NCBI GenBank assembly: GCA_030272155.1
Contig: CP126192.1
Coordinates: 8,590,501 to 8,654,500, forward strand
Reading direction: 5' to 3'
From: Tetradesmus obliquus
Taxonomy: Eukaryota; Chlorophyta; Chlorophyceae; Sphaeropleales; Scenedesmaceae
DNA: 64,000 nt
Shown here: piece after piece, positions 1-11,150 of the stretch
How the letters are laid out: each line of letters opens with the position of its first letter
How positions within the stretch are numbered: position 1 is the first letter of the stretch
Made by a program: the position numbers and the translations under genes
Notes under the pieces: generated by a model
What the model was told of the DNA's origin: nothing
Seen by the model: only the letters and a program-made list of their open reading frames with translations
Database searches by the model: none

Positions 1-963
1 CTTGACGCTCCAACCAGCAGCAGCAGCAGCAGCAGCAGCCACGAGCCCCAGTCAGGGCAGCCAGCTCTGCTGCTGCAGCCTGAGCACCACAGCAACGGCA
101 GCCAGGCCCTGCATTCTGCTGCTGTCAGCAGTGCCAGCAACGGCAACCATGCGACCTCCCCATCACAGCAGCAGCAGCAACAAGAGTATGATGATTTGCT
201 AGACCTTCATCTGCAGCAGCACCAGCAGCGGCAGCCGCAGCGGCAGCAGCAGCGCAGGCAGTTCGACGACTGCGTGTCGCCGCAGCTGTGCAAGCAGTGC
301 AGCTCCTTGGTGCAGCAGGGCCTGTGCCAGCAGGCTGACTCATGGCTGTGGAATGCCATAATGGGCAGCCGCACCGTACAGTCGCTGCAGGCTGCAGCAG
401 ATGTTCTGACAGAAGCCAATATGATGCGGCCTGCTGCAGTGGCTGCGCTGCTGGTGCAGCTGGGTATGATTGTGTCGCGCCAGCAGCACCAGCAGCAGCA
501 GGCGCAGCTGCAGGTCACGCGGCAGCAGCAGGAGGCACAGGCGGTCGAGGCGAACCGGCAGCGGCAGCTGCGGAAGAAGCAGCACCAGCAGGAGAGCATG
601 CAGCGGGAGGCGGCTGCCCAGGAGCATGCACAGGCAGCAGCAGCTCAGCAGGCACGCCATGCGCTGATTGATCGGCTGCAGCAGCAGCCTGAGTCTGAGC
701 GGCAGCAGCGGCTGCTGCAGCGGGTGCTCGAGCAGGAGCATCAGGAGCAGCAGCGTATGGCACAGCAGCAGTGGCAGCAGCAGCTGGGTCAGCAGCAGCA
801 GCAGCAGCAGCAGGCTGCTGCTGGTGCTGAGGTGCAGCAGCAGATGAGCAGCCTGAGCCAGCAGGTGCATGAGGCCATGCAGCTTGACCAGCCAGCAGCT
901 GCTGCTGCAGCACCAGCTGCTGCTCCTGCTTCTGCTGCAACTGTATCTCCAGCAGTAGCACAA

Positions 964-997
<34 letters not shown>

Positions 998-1928
998 GAC
1001 GGCTGCTGAAGCGGCTGCTGGCGCTGCTCTCAGAGATAGATGTGAGCGAGCTAAGCTCTCAGCAGTTAGGCCTGCTGCCTCATTGGCTAGCAAAGCTGGG
1101 GGTCACCGAGCTGCCGCTGCTGGTTAGGCTGCAGGAGGCTGGCAGCAGCAGCATGGAAGAGCCAGCTAAGCTTGTGCCTATGCTGTGGGGCTTTGCTAAA
1201 AGCCAGCAAGCCGGCGGCAGCAGCAGCAGCAGCAAGCGGGGCGGTAGGGCTGCCACTCCAGGTCAGGCGGGCCGCAGCAGCAGGAGCAGCACTCCGGCTG
1301 CCAGCAGACAATTGCAGCCTGAGTCAGCGGCAGCAGCAGCAGCGGCAGCAGCTGGTGGTGCAGCAGCTGCACAGGCGCCGCTGCAGCACTGCCGCTCCCA
1401 GCAGCAGCTGGTGCGGCCAGCCTTGCCCACAGCTCAGCAGCAGGCGGCAGCAGCAGCAGCAGCAATGCAAAGTCAGGCTGTGCCGGACCCTGCATTTGTC
1501 ACAGCTTGGCTGGATGCCTCAGCTCCAAATCTGGCAGGCTTTAGTGCCAGTGGGCTGGCAACCAGCATCTACAGCCTAGCTCTGCTGGGCCATGCACCAC
1601 CTAAGGCCTGGCAGGATGCTTTCTTTGCTGCGAGTTTGGGGGTGCTAAGGACAGCGAGCGCCCAGGACCTGAGCAACATGCTGTGGGCGATGGGCACACT
1701 GCAGCTGATGCCACCTGGTGCCCCTGCTCCGCCAGCAGCAGCAGCAGTGGATGCAGCAGCAGCAGCAGCAGCAGCAACGGGTGATGGTGTGCAGGCTGCA
1801 GTGCCTGGCGTGTCCAGCAGCAATGCAGCAGTGGATGCAGCAGCTACAGCTGCGACTGCTGCTGCAGCAGCAGGTGCCGACCCGAAAGGCGCCTGGGAGG
1901 CTGCAGAGGGCGCAGCAGGCAGCATTGT

Positions 1929-1972
<44 letters not shown>

Positions 1973-2334
1973 TGGGCGTTGGGGTTGGCAGCTGGTGGGG
2001 CCAGTTCCAGGTGGCTGCTATTGCAGTGCTGTGGGACTTCACAGGTGAGGCGGCGCTGCTCTTGCCTAGCTAGCGTTGTACGGTGTTATATTTCCATGGT
2101 GTCATGCTATTGCTAGCAGCAGCTGGTTAGCTTGCTGTTGCAGTGTTGTGAGACTTCACAGGCGAGGCGGTGCTGCTCTAGCCCAGCTTGTGCAGGATGG
2201 TGCTGTTCACACCTTGCGTACCAGCGGCGGCTGGTGGGACCAGCGCCGTGAGCAGTCTGTGCTGTCTGTCCGTCACTGCAGTGCAGCCATGCGTAGGTGG
2301 TGGCGTTACCTTCTGCTCTTCTTATGTTGTTGAA

Positions 2335-2370
<36 letters not shown>

Positions 2371-2481
2371 GCTGCTGCCGTCAGGCGTGGGCATCGCCAA
2401 CCTCATCTGGGGCTGGCTATCTGTCGTTGCAGTGAAGCGATGCGTAGTTGATGTTGATAGCTCCTGCTGATCTTATTCTGC

Positions 2482-2513
<32 letters not shown>

Positions 2514-4238
2514 GCTGCTCGCTGCAGGCGTGGGCATCGCCAACCTGATCTGGGGCGCGGCGCGGCTGGGCCTGGCGCCTGCCCCCCAGGTGGGCCGGCT
2601 GCTGCTGTGGCAGGCGCATCGGCGCTTCACTGCCATGGACCTGCAGCTGCTGTCCAGCTGCGCGTGGGGCGTGTCCAAGCTGGGGCTACAACCCGGGCTG
2701 CACTGGCTGCACAGGATGGGGCGGCGGGTGAGTGCTGACGCTTCTGTGTGTGTACTGTTTATTTGGGTGAGTATGCATGAAAGTTTTGCCTGCTGGTGCT
2801 AGGCGCATGTGCAGCACACAGGCTTGTGTAGTTGGAGGCACAGGCAGTTGGCACAGGTTCACTGCCATGGACCTGCAGCTGCTGTCCAGCTGCGCATGAG
2901 GCGTGTCCAAGCTGGGGCTACAGCCTGGGCTGCACTGGCTGCACAGGATGGGGCGGCGGGTGAGTGCGGGTGCAACTGCTGCTGGTGTGGCGTGGCGACG
3001 CGACTCGTCTGCTGTCTCTGCAAGCATGCAAGCTCTGCGTTTCAGTGCTCTGAAGGAGGCACAGCCACTCTCACTGCTAGTTCACGCAGCAATGATGCCA
3101 TGTACTGATTGTGCCATCGCACAGTGCTTGCTGCCTTGCGTGACCACTCACTTGCCCAATCCAGTAGCGCATGCCAGGCGCGCCGCCTTGTGCCCCGCGC
3201 TAGCGGCGCTAGCATCAGCCTAGCCTCATCAGCAGCCCACTGATCAGTATCCTGTGCGTTACTTTCACCTCTGCCGCTTGCTGTGCACAGGTGCGCCACC
3301 TGGCACCAGCCGGCATCACGCCCAGCCTGGCCAGCAGCCTGCTGCTGTCCTTCAGCAGCCTGCGCTACTGCCCGCGCGTGTGGCTGGGGCGATTCCTGCA
3401 CACGCTGCACCCACACCTACACGCCTTCGCGCCGCGCGATGTAGCCCAGACCTACACCGCATTCAGCCGCATGCTGTACGTGCCGAAAGACGACTGGCTC
3501 TTTGACTTCCAGATGCAAGCACGCATGGTGCTGCCGCAGTGCGGGGCGCAGGAGCTGCTGATGATGGCTCGTGCACTCAGCGTGCTGGCCAACAATGTGG
3601 CTGCGTACCGCGTTGAGCCGGACTTGCTGGCTGCGCTGCTGGCGCGCTGCGGGGCTGTTGCGGCCGCTGAGTTCAGCCCGGCTGACTGTACAGCACTGGC
3701 GCAGAGCTTGGTGTATTTGAAGGCAGCGCCGGGCACCGGGCTCCTTGCAGGACTCGCAGCAGCGTTTGGGGCGCGGATAAGTGAGGCGAGTGATGAGGAT
3801 GTGGTGGGGCTCCTGTGGGCGCTCGGGGCGTTTTGGCGCAGCAGCAGCGAGTGCTTGTGGCTGCGGCAGCACCCCGAGCTTGTGCGGGAGCTGATTCGTA
3901 AGGCAGGAGCAGCGATGAGTAATGGCAGGCTTGGGCCGCTGCAGCTGAAGCGCGTGGTGGCTGCTGTTGCAGCGATGAGTGTGAACCCGGGGCCGGGGTG
4001 GTTGGCTGCTCATGAGGCAGCAGTGGTGGCGCTGCTGCCTGAGATGCATGCGGCGAGCCTGGAGCAAGTGCTGTGGTGCTACAGGGGCTTAGGGTACAGT
4101 GCGGGCCAGGGGCAGTTGCTGCAGCAGGCGCTGGCAGGGAAGCAGGAGGTGCAGCGGCGCGAGCAGCAGCAGCAGCAGGCGGCTGCTGCGGCGCAGCAAG
4201 CTGAGCAGCAGCAGCTGCAGCAGGAGCAAGAGCAGTAG
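1..4238 (+). CDS. OPR/Tbc2-like organelle RNA-binding protein, 5' end outside window
   Basis: The coding frame is open from the first base, so the start lies upstream. Three exons fit by phase: 1-2044 (donor GTGAGG), 2528-2727 (donor GTGAGT) and 3291-4238, about 1063 visible residues. The first 400 residues are Gln/Ala-rich low complexity. After that come repeated helical segments such as LSNMLWAMGTL, NLIWGAARLGL and SSCAWGVSKLGL. These match the octotricopeptide-like repeats of algal proteins commonly annotated as Tbc2 translation factors, which bind chloroplast or mitochondrial transcripts. No RAP domain is evident, and the C-terminus ends in a Gln-rich tail. A role in organelle RNA stability or translation is inferred from the family; the target RNA cannot be read from the sequence. 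Introns 1 and 2 carry decayed copies of the exon edges. Confidence 0.72.
2125..2450 (+). repeat. Decayed copies of exon edges in intron 1 of the OPR-like gene
   Basis: Around 2135-2185 there is a copy of the exon 1 end and its donor (compare 2020-2065), with the donor GT changed to GC. Around 2388-2412 there is a copy of the exon 2 start with an AG before it (compare 2526-2556). A long CTG run separates the two copies. Confidence 0.7.
2855..2975 (+). repeat. Copy of exon 2 end plus donor inside intron 2
   Basis: This segment repeats 2625-2735 almost base for base, including the GTGAGT donor. One change creates an in-frame TGA (GCATGAGGC against GCGTGGGGC), so the copy cannot serve as a coding exon in the original frame. 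Confidence 0.8.
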
Positions 4239-4412
4239 CAAGGGGGTGTAGCAGGAGAAAGCAGGTGCAGCAGGAGCAGTTGCTGTGGGCGTTTGGCAAC
4301 AGTGTCTTGGCGGAGGGGTATTGTCTAAATGTTGGATATAACGCTTGAATACTATAATGTTGGACCACTTCTTGCCATGTGAGTGCACATTATGTTGCAT
4401 GATGCTTATGCT

Positions 4413-4417
4413 TGTAA
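4413..4417 (+). terminator. Candidate poly(A) signal TGTAA
   Basis: TGTAA, the usual chlorophyte polyadenylation signal, lies about 175 bases after the stop of the OPR-like gene. A second TGTAA is at 4486-4490. Confidence 0.4.
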
Positions 4418-4979
4418 TGAATGCAATTCGGCAACTTTCTTTATATGGACGCCTGTGCCACTGTAGCGCAGTGTCACTGGTGGTGTGTAACGCTGAGCGA
4501 GCTGCAAGGTTATCACTCAAGGCAAACGGCAAAGCTAAGTTGCTAGCAAGCAGCTCACCTGTGCTGCCTTACTTCATGCTAAATTGAAAGTGTCAGGCCC
4601 AAATTGTGTCTCCTGCAATCCTGACACAAGCTGCTGGGCATGCCTCAACAGGCCTGTGTTGACTGCTACCATGGCCATGGCTGGGGCTTTATCACATGTA
4701 CCGGCTCGCTTGCGAACGAGGCTCTTTTTATGCGAACATTACAAACATCGCACCATCACGAAGCTGCAAATTCTCACACTGATCTGTCGGAAGTGAAGCA
4801 GCACCTGGTGACCGGTAAAACACAAATTCAAATTAACAGACTCTTCAACGTTGAACATACGGCTTACAAGAGAAACAAAAGCTTCTTTTGAAATAGACTG
4901 TGTTGTTGCGGACTGTTGTTGCTGCTGCCTGCCGTGTTTGTTTTGTTTTGCTGGGGCACTGCAAGGACTGGAAGCAGGC

Positions 4980-6047
4980 ATGCAAGAGTACAGTGAAGTA
5001 GCTGTTGTTGTGTTGGCCCATTGCCGTGATCCTCTCACGCTGTTGGCTTTGAGTGCCACCAACAAGCTGCTCCGCAGCTGCTGCGGAGATGCAGCACGTC
5101 AGAACTTAGAGCCACTGCTGCTGGCAGCAGTCGAAGCATGTGTAGCACCCCTCAAGCATGTTACATGGGCCCGTCTGCGTAACCAATTAGGAGGCTGCAA
5201 AGATGAAGTCAGGGAATGTTTGGGCACACTACACTGGCTCCTGTGCACTGCTGCAACAGCAGCAGAGTTGGGGCCAGACGCCATGCAGCAGCTGCTGAGC
5301 ATGCAGCATGTCCCACCGGAGTGCACAGCTGCTCTGGTCAAGGCAGGCGTAATGCCCACGTGGCAGCAGCTGCTGGCAGCAGCACGCAGCGGGCACAACA
5401 TGCAGCAGTGGCTGGCTGCTTGCAGGAAGCACAAGAAGGTGCTGCCTGGCGCTACTGCTCTCGCAGAAGCAGCACTGCTGGCAGACCTTGACCTCACAGA
5501 GCCACCCAGCGGCAGCAAGCTCTCGCAGCGCTTGATCCAGCAGCAGCCCAGCCAGGCCGAGCTTGTGGATGTGCTGTATGTAGGGCTCAGCACAGGCAGA
5601 GCATGGAGCTTGCTGTCATTGCTCAGCGACAACACGGTCCGGCAGCCTGCCGAGCAGTGGCAGGCGTTTGTGCAGTGGCGGCTGCAGCAGCGTGCGCTGC
5701 TGGCGCAGCTGCCTCCGGCCGCCGCAGTGGAGTTAATGGTGGTGGCTACCACACATGGCGACTGGCAGTGGGCATTGTCCCCTGCGCAGTGGATTCTGTC
5801 GACGCTGCAGCAGCTACTGGCAGTAGACGAGAATGCCGCGACAGATGAGCTGTATAGGAGCCTCTTGGGTGATGCGCTGATAGCTGCTGCAAAGCAGCTC
5901 ATCAGCAGCGGCTCATCGCAGCACCAAGTTTGCAGGCTGCTCAACGGCGGGTTCTGCACATTCAGCGAGGAACAGATGTGCGAGCTGGCCACTGCAGCAG
6001 CCAAGGCGGGTGCACACGATACAGCAAAGTGGCTCTTGAGCTACTAG
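4980..6047 (+). CDS. Hypothetical protein, weak F-box-like N-terminus
   Basis: A single uninterrupted frame of 355 residues from the first in-frame ATG at 4980. The first 40 residues (CRDPLTLLALSATNKLL) loosely resemble an F-box helix pair, but the match is weak. The rest is helical and Leu/Ala/Gln-rich, with short repeated helices that could be an alpha-solenoid. No catalytic motif, signal peptide or membrane segment is seen. Codon use resembles the neighbours and no intron is needed. A TGTAA lies 83 bases past the stop. It could be a substrate adaptor for ubiquitin ligation, but that rests only on the weak F-box resemblance. Confidence 0.6.
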   Translation: MQEYSEVAVVVLAHCRDPLTLLALSATNKLLRSCCGDAARQNLEPLLLAAVEACVAPLKHVTWARLRNQLGGCKDEVRECLGTLHWLLCTAATAAELGPDAMQQLLSMQHVPPECTAALVKAGVMPTWQQLLAAARSGHNMQQWLAACRKHKKVLPGATALAEAALLADLDLTEPPSGSKLSQRLIQQQPSQAELVDVLYVGLSTGRAWSLLSLLSDNTVRQPAEQWQAFVQWRLQQRALLAQLPPAAAVELMVVATTHGDWQWALSPAQWILSTLQQLLAVDENAATDELYRSLLGDALIAAAKQLISSGSSQHQVCRLLNGGFCTFSEEQMCELATAAAKAGAHDTAKWLLSY

Positions 6048-6129
6048 GAACACCGGGTGCTGGGGCATAACGCCTGAGGGGCAGTGGCAGAGCTGCTGAC
6101 AGCAACAGCACGGCGCAGCAATAAGATCA

Positions 6130-6134
6130 TGTAA
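6130..6134 (+). terminator. Candidate poly(A) signal TGTAA
   Basis: TGTAA lies 83 bases downstream of the stop at 6047, a typical 3'-UTR distance in green algae. Confidence 0.5.
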
Positions 6135-7071
6135 CATCTGTGCCAACTGGATGCGCCACACAATTCCAGTGCCGAAGGGTTGATGGCTGCATAGAAGCGG
6201 TGGCATCCCTGGTGTGCAGCAACAGCAGCTCAGCTGCGGCGCCTGTGGCATGCTGCAGCCGCAAGCGCAGGGGCAAGCTCAGCCCGGCCCTCATTGGTTG
6301 CTTGCAGCTGCATACACGCGGCACCTCATACCAGCACTTGGATGTGAATTGCAGGACTTTGTGAGGATTTGGCCAGTACTGCAACATGCAGTGCTACAAT
6401 AGTGATGGCAGCATTAGAACATGCGGGCCGATGGCGTTGATGCTGATGGGTAACATGATGATGAGCACTAGAACATGCATGGGCTTGAGTGTTGACCCCA
6501 GCCCTGCAGTGCTAGCACTGCTTTGCTGCAGGCGTTGAGGTGATGGCATCAAACTTGAGGTGTCTGCTGGATGGGTGCAGTGATGTGCTTGTGTTGGATG
6601 CTTGTGAGGAGCTGATGTGGCTGGCAAGATGGTGTCACGCTTTGTGTGTTACACGACGGGAACATCATGGTGTGCTGTCATGGTGCCACAGTCGCTGAGT
6701 GGTCTTGTGCAGGAAGGTACAGCTGAGGAGGCTGCGTATGCATCTAGTCACTGCAACAGTGTGGCATGAACAGTAGTTGATATGGCATAATCTGCAGCAG
6801 TTTTATTTGAAGATATGCTGGCAGGGTGTCCGCCATGTTCAACCTGATTATGTAAATGACAAAGTCAGGGAACCGTCATCCCCGTCAGCTGCGGCCTGGA
6901 CTTGACTGTTGCAGACGATCGGCAGTCACGGTGTCGCAAAACGATGTTTGGTGCTTTACATGCTTGCGTGAGCGAGTGCTCTGCTGCACACGGGACACAT
7001 CTTTGGTTGCTGTTTGGACACTAAGGTGCTCTCCATCTCAAAAGCACCGCCTAGCGCTTCAGATCCCCTCA
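6135..7071. other. Intergenic region between the 355-residue ORF and CIAO3
   Basis: No convincing gene is seen. A short direct repeat, TAGAACATGC with following text, occurs at 6415 and 6469. The interval probably holds the CIAO3 promoter and 5' UTR. An upstream ATG at 6856 is in frame with the CIAO3 start, but the residues it would add do not resemble the family. Confidence 0.5.
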
Positions 7072-7680
7072 ATGGCTGCCTTTTCCACAGCAGTCAAGCT
7101 TGGTGATCTGAACGACTTCATAGCGCCAGCGCAGGCGTGCGTGGTTTCGCTGCAAGGCCAGAAGCCAGCGACCAAGCCAGACGCCCCGGCCCTCAAGGTA
7201 AATCCCAGCTTCATATGCTTATCTTTGACATTCTTGTTGCATATATCGTGTCAGGCGTCCTCCATGCAACATGCCCGGTGAGCAGTTGACATGCTACTGC
7301 TTGCTGCTGCTTGCAGGATGGCCAAGATGGCTTGCAGCTCAACGTGCGGGCCAGCAGCAAACGCCAGGAGCTAGAAACAGCTCCCGCAGAGCCGAAAAAG
7401 AAGGCCGGCTTCCAGCAGACGATTGTAGATGATGACACGCAGGCTGTCAAAGTCAGCCTGAATGACTGCCTGGCATGCAGCGGCTGCGTCACATCAGCAG
7501 AAACCGTGCTGCTGCAGCACCAATCCCTCAAGGAGTTTGTGGCAAAGTGTGCCGACCCTGATGCTGTCGTGGTGGTGTCTGTCTCGCCGCAGAGCAGGGC
7601 ATCACTGGCAGGTCTGAGGCGTAGCATGCAGGCAGCAGCAAGAAGCATGCCATGCAGTCGCGTCAGCCCTTTTGTCTGCC

Positions 7681-7718
<38 letters not shown>

Positions 7719-8976
7719 CCTGAAATGCAGCACACCACGCTGCATGCACAGCTGTGTTTGCATCAGGCATGCTAGAATACGTCTGCATGATGCTGTCACG
7801 CAGCCAGCTGCATGCATGCAAGCCCCTTTTTGCAAATGACTGTATGCCCACGCATCAATGTTCGAGTTAAAATCATCTCCTCTGTTTTTCTGCTGGTTTG
7901 GTGCTCCTTACAACTGCAGCACTGCACGGGCTGAGCCCCGAGGACGTGCAGGGCCGGCTGGCCAGTTTTTTGAAAAGCACGCTGGCAGTGGCACTGGTGC
8001 TGGACACTGGGCTGGGCAGCGCGCTGGCACTGACTGAAGCAGCAGCAGAGTTCGTGGCCAGGTGGGTTTGGTGCTGCCAGGGGAGTGCATTGCATGGTAG
8101 GCTGGCAGTGGACACGGGGGCAGGTGGACACGGGCCTGGGCAGCGCGCTGGCACTCACAGAGGCGGCAGCAGAGTTTGTGGCAAGGTGGGTTTTGTGCTG
8201 CCAGGGGAGTGCATTGCATGGTAGGCTGGCAGTGGCGCTGGTGCGTGATGCATGGCTGGGCAGCGCGCTGGCACTTACAGAGGCGGCAGCAGAGTTTGTG
8301 GCAAGGTGGGTTTTGTGCTGGCGTTGCAGTGTGTAGCACAGTTGGCTGGCAGTGGCGCATGGCTGGGCAGCGCCCTGGCACTGACTGAAGCGGCAGCAGA
8401 GTTTGTGGCAAGGTGGGTTTCGTCTGACGGAAAAAGTGTGTAGCACAGTTGGCTGGCAGTGGCGCTGGTGCGCGACGCATGGCTGGGCCGTGCCCTGGCA
8501 CTGACCGAAGCGGCAGCAGAGTTCGTGGCAACGTGGGCGGGGTGTGTGGCTGCAGCTGCTTCCTGATGTAGCAGCGCATTGCATGAGTAGGCGGCAGCAG
8601 AGTTTGTGGCCGGGTGGGCAGGGTGTGTGGCTGCAGCCAGTAGTAGGCCTGGGCCTGGGCAGCAGCCTGGCTTTTACATAAGCGGCAGAAGAGTTTGTGG
8701 CCAGGTAGGCGCAGTTGATGACAGGCAGCACCTGCAGCAGGTGCATGCATGCTAGGTTGCAGCACGCACTGCGTGAGATGCACATGAGTGTTGCGGCTTC
8801 TGTGCTATTTACACTGTCTCGCATGTGCTGCGCAGGTACAAGGAGCGCCAGCAGCACAGTCCAGCAAATGGCACAGCAGCAAATGGCACGGCAGCAAATG
8901 GCAATGCAGCAGCTGCTGGCCCCCTGCCTGTGCTGGCTTCAGCCTGCCCTGGTGGGTGCGTGTGGTGGCTGGCCAG

Positions 8977-9013
<37 letters not shown>

Positions 9014-10232
9014 GAGCAGCAGTGTGTGTAGAAAACGCAGGTTGAGTTTGGGCGTAGCAGCAGTTGCAAGCAAGACATGTCATCAGCATAACGCTTGGAA
9101 CTGATGGCTGGTGTGCGTATGTTGCAAGGCCAGCGACAATCCCTGCTCAGCACAGCCTGCAGGATCTGTGATGGTGTGTTTATCTGCTTCTCATGCTGCT
9201 CTGCATGCTGACTGCGCTGCCCTGTGCTGCCGCCCTGCCATTCTTATGCAGGCTGGGTGTGCTATGCTGAGAAGACGCATGGCAGCTACAGCCTGCCACA
9301 CATCGCAGCCACGCGCAGCCCCCAGGCAGTGATGGGTGCCCTGGTCAAGCAGCGCCTGGCACCAATGAAAGGCTGGCAGCCGAGCCAGGTGTACCACGTG
9401 ACGGTTATGCCGTGTTATGACAAGAAGCTGGAGGCGTCACGTGACGACTTCAACGTTCCAGGTGACCTGGGGGGGCCACAAGTGTTGGATTACATTTGGG
9501 ATTGTGTGTTGTGGTGTGTGGTATGGCTTGGCGGTTGAGCGTGTGTGGGTGGTCTGTGGATGGGCTGTATCATATCAGCGCAGCCCTCAGGCAGTGATGG
9601 GTGCCCTGGTCAAGCAGCGCCTGGCGCCCCTCAAGGGCTGGCAGCCCAGCCAGGTGTACCACGTGACGGTTATGCCGTGTTACGACAAGAAGCTGGAGGC
9701 GTCACGTGACGACTTCAACGTGCCAGGTGCGGCTGAGAATGTTAAGCTTGGTGTGGCTGTTGCTGTATGTTGCTGTTTGCTGGGGGTCGTGTGCAGCCCT
9801 GCCCAGCCTGGTTTCAGAAATGAAGTTGTACCAACACAAGGCAGGGCTTTCAAATCAGTTATGTATAAGGGCGGCCATCTGTTACCCTTGCTGAAGCCAA
9901 CTGGTAATTGTCTCACAGCACACTCTGCCGTCTGACTTGCTACACCATATGCCCCTGCAGGCGTGTCAGCAGTGCCTGAGGTGGACTCCTGCCTCACCAC
10001 AGCGAGTTGCAGGAGTTGCTGTCTCACAACATTACCCTGCCGCCTGCTGCCTGACTTGTTCTGTACTGCAGGCATGGCGTCTGTACCCGAGGTGGACTCA
10101 TGCCTCACTACCGGCGAGCTGCAGGAGCTGCTCGAAAAGCACGGCCATGCAAACATGGCCAACCTGCCAGCCAGCAGAGCAGACAACCTCACACAGCTGT
10201 TGCAGCAAGCGCACGCCAGCCAGCAGCAGGGC

Positions 10233-10266
<34 letters not shown>

Positions 10267-10699
10267 TGCCGGAGGAGCGGCTGCGGGAGCCGCTGCTGCA
10301 TGCTCAGCCCGGCAGCAGCGGCGGCTACGCGCAGCACATCTTTGCGGCAGCAGCGCAGCACCTGTTTGGGGTGTCGCTGCAGCCACATGCAGCCCAACCC
10401 CAGCAGCAGCAGCAGCTGCCGTTCAAGGCGCTGCGCAACCCAGACATGCAGGAGCTCACGCTGCTGGGCCCTGAGGGGCAGCCGCTGCTGCGCTTTGCTG
10501 TCGCATACGGTTTCCGCAACATCCAGGGGCTAGTGCGCAAGATCAAGCTGAATCGCTGCGAGTATGATTATGTGGAAGTGATGGCGTGCCCCAGTGGCTG
10601 CTTGAATGGCGGTGGGCAGATCAAATTGCCGGCTGGGGTGACCAGTGCGGCACATGTTGAGCAGCTGGAGCTGCTGTTCTTCAGGCAGCAGGCGGCAGC

Positions 10700-10737
<38 letters not shown>

Positions 10738-11042
10738 GTGATGTACAGCAGCAGCAGCAGCAGCAGTACAGCGTATCGCCAGGCGTCATTCAGCTGCATA
10801 GCCTACCAGAGCAGCAGCAGCAGCAGCCACATGCGCTGAGCAATGGCAGCAGCAGCAGCAGCAGCAGCAGCACGGGGGACTGGTCGTGGGCTGTGCCTGC
10901 TGCTGCTAGTCCGGCAGCGGTTGCTGCTGTGTATGGTGTGCTGGTGGGTGGTGGACCAGGCTCGGCTGCAGCGCAGCGGCTGCTGCACACGCGGTACCAC
11001 CAGCGGGAGAAGACGGTGACCAGCACCATTGCAGATTGGTAG
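7072..11042 (+). CDS. NAR1: Cytosolic Fe-S assembly factor CIAO3/NAR1 (Fe-only hydrogenase-like)
   Basis: Six exons join in phase: 7072-7197, 7317-7611, 7920-8061, 8836-8951, 9252-9461 and 10072-11042, giving 619 residues. All eight cluster ligands of the family are visible: C23 (PAQACVV), C93/C96/C99 (DCLACSGC), C225 (ASACPGW), C281 (VMPCYDKK) and C469/C473 (ACPSGC). In this family the protein binds two 4Fe-4S clusters and links the early CIA scaffold to the CIA targeting complex in the cytosol. It is longer than the usual 470-480 residues because of Asn/Ala and Gln/Ala inserts, the largest in exon 6. Met at 7072 is chosen because the next residues ([10 protein letters not shown]) match the family N-terminus. 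It ends in ADW. Its introns and 3' flank are full of exon-edge copies. Confidence 0.93.
8062..8705 (+). repeat. Tandem array of exon 3-end copies in CIAO3 intron 3
   Basis: About six further copies of the last 60-80 bases of exon 3 follow the true donor, near 8101-8187, 8224-8307, 8344-8411, 8453-8531, 8590-8616 and 8655-8702. Most keep the GCAGCAGAGTT(T/C)GTGGC core and the first three a GTGGGT donor. The spacing is roughly 100-120 bases and copies decay with distance. Confidence 0.88.
9575..9730 (+). repeat. Second copy of CIAO3 exon 5 3' half in intron 5
   Basis: Bases 9579-9727 repeat 9313-9461 at high identity (SPQAVMG to DFNVPG) and are followed by GTGCGG in place of GTGACC. The AG sites just upstream (9576-9590) would join it out of frame to exon 5, so it is probably an inactive duplicate rather than a usable alternative exon. 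Confidence 0.85.
9945..10035 (+). repeat. Upstream copy of CIAO3 exon 6 start
   Basis: The segment after AG at 9959-9960 encodes [10 protein letters not shown], as does the true exon after AG at 10070-10071. The first copy then shifts frame relative to the [11 protein letters not shown] continuation. Both acceptors open into the same downstream frame without a stop, so use of the upstream one would add 37 residues. Confidence 0.8.
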
Positions 11043-11079
11043 AGCGTGCAAACGTAGGTGATGTTTGAACGGTTGGTCG

Positions 11080-11150
11080 TGGCGTGCAGCTGCACACGCA
11101 GTACCACCAGCAGGAGAAGACGGTGACCAGCACCATCGCAGACTGGTAGA
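11080..11150 (+). repeat. Copy of CIAO3 last codons and stop
   Basis: Bases 11087-11148 repeat the final coding bases 10981-11042, including the TAG stop, in the 3' flank. Confidence 0.85.

Noticed and set aside
340-987. Long minus-strand Leu/Cys-rich open frame opposite the OPR-like exon
   Set aside because: It is the antisense reading of CAG repeats, which have no stop in most frames, and the plus strand carries the recognisable protein.
5099-6004. 301-codon minus-strand frame
   Set aside because: Ser/Cys-rich shadow of the 355-residue plus-strand gene with no family motif.
9575-9730. Mutually exclusive exon 5 of CIAO3
   Set aside because: Available acceptors join out of frame, so it is treated as a duplicate rather than an alternative exon.
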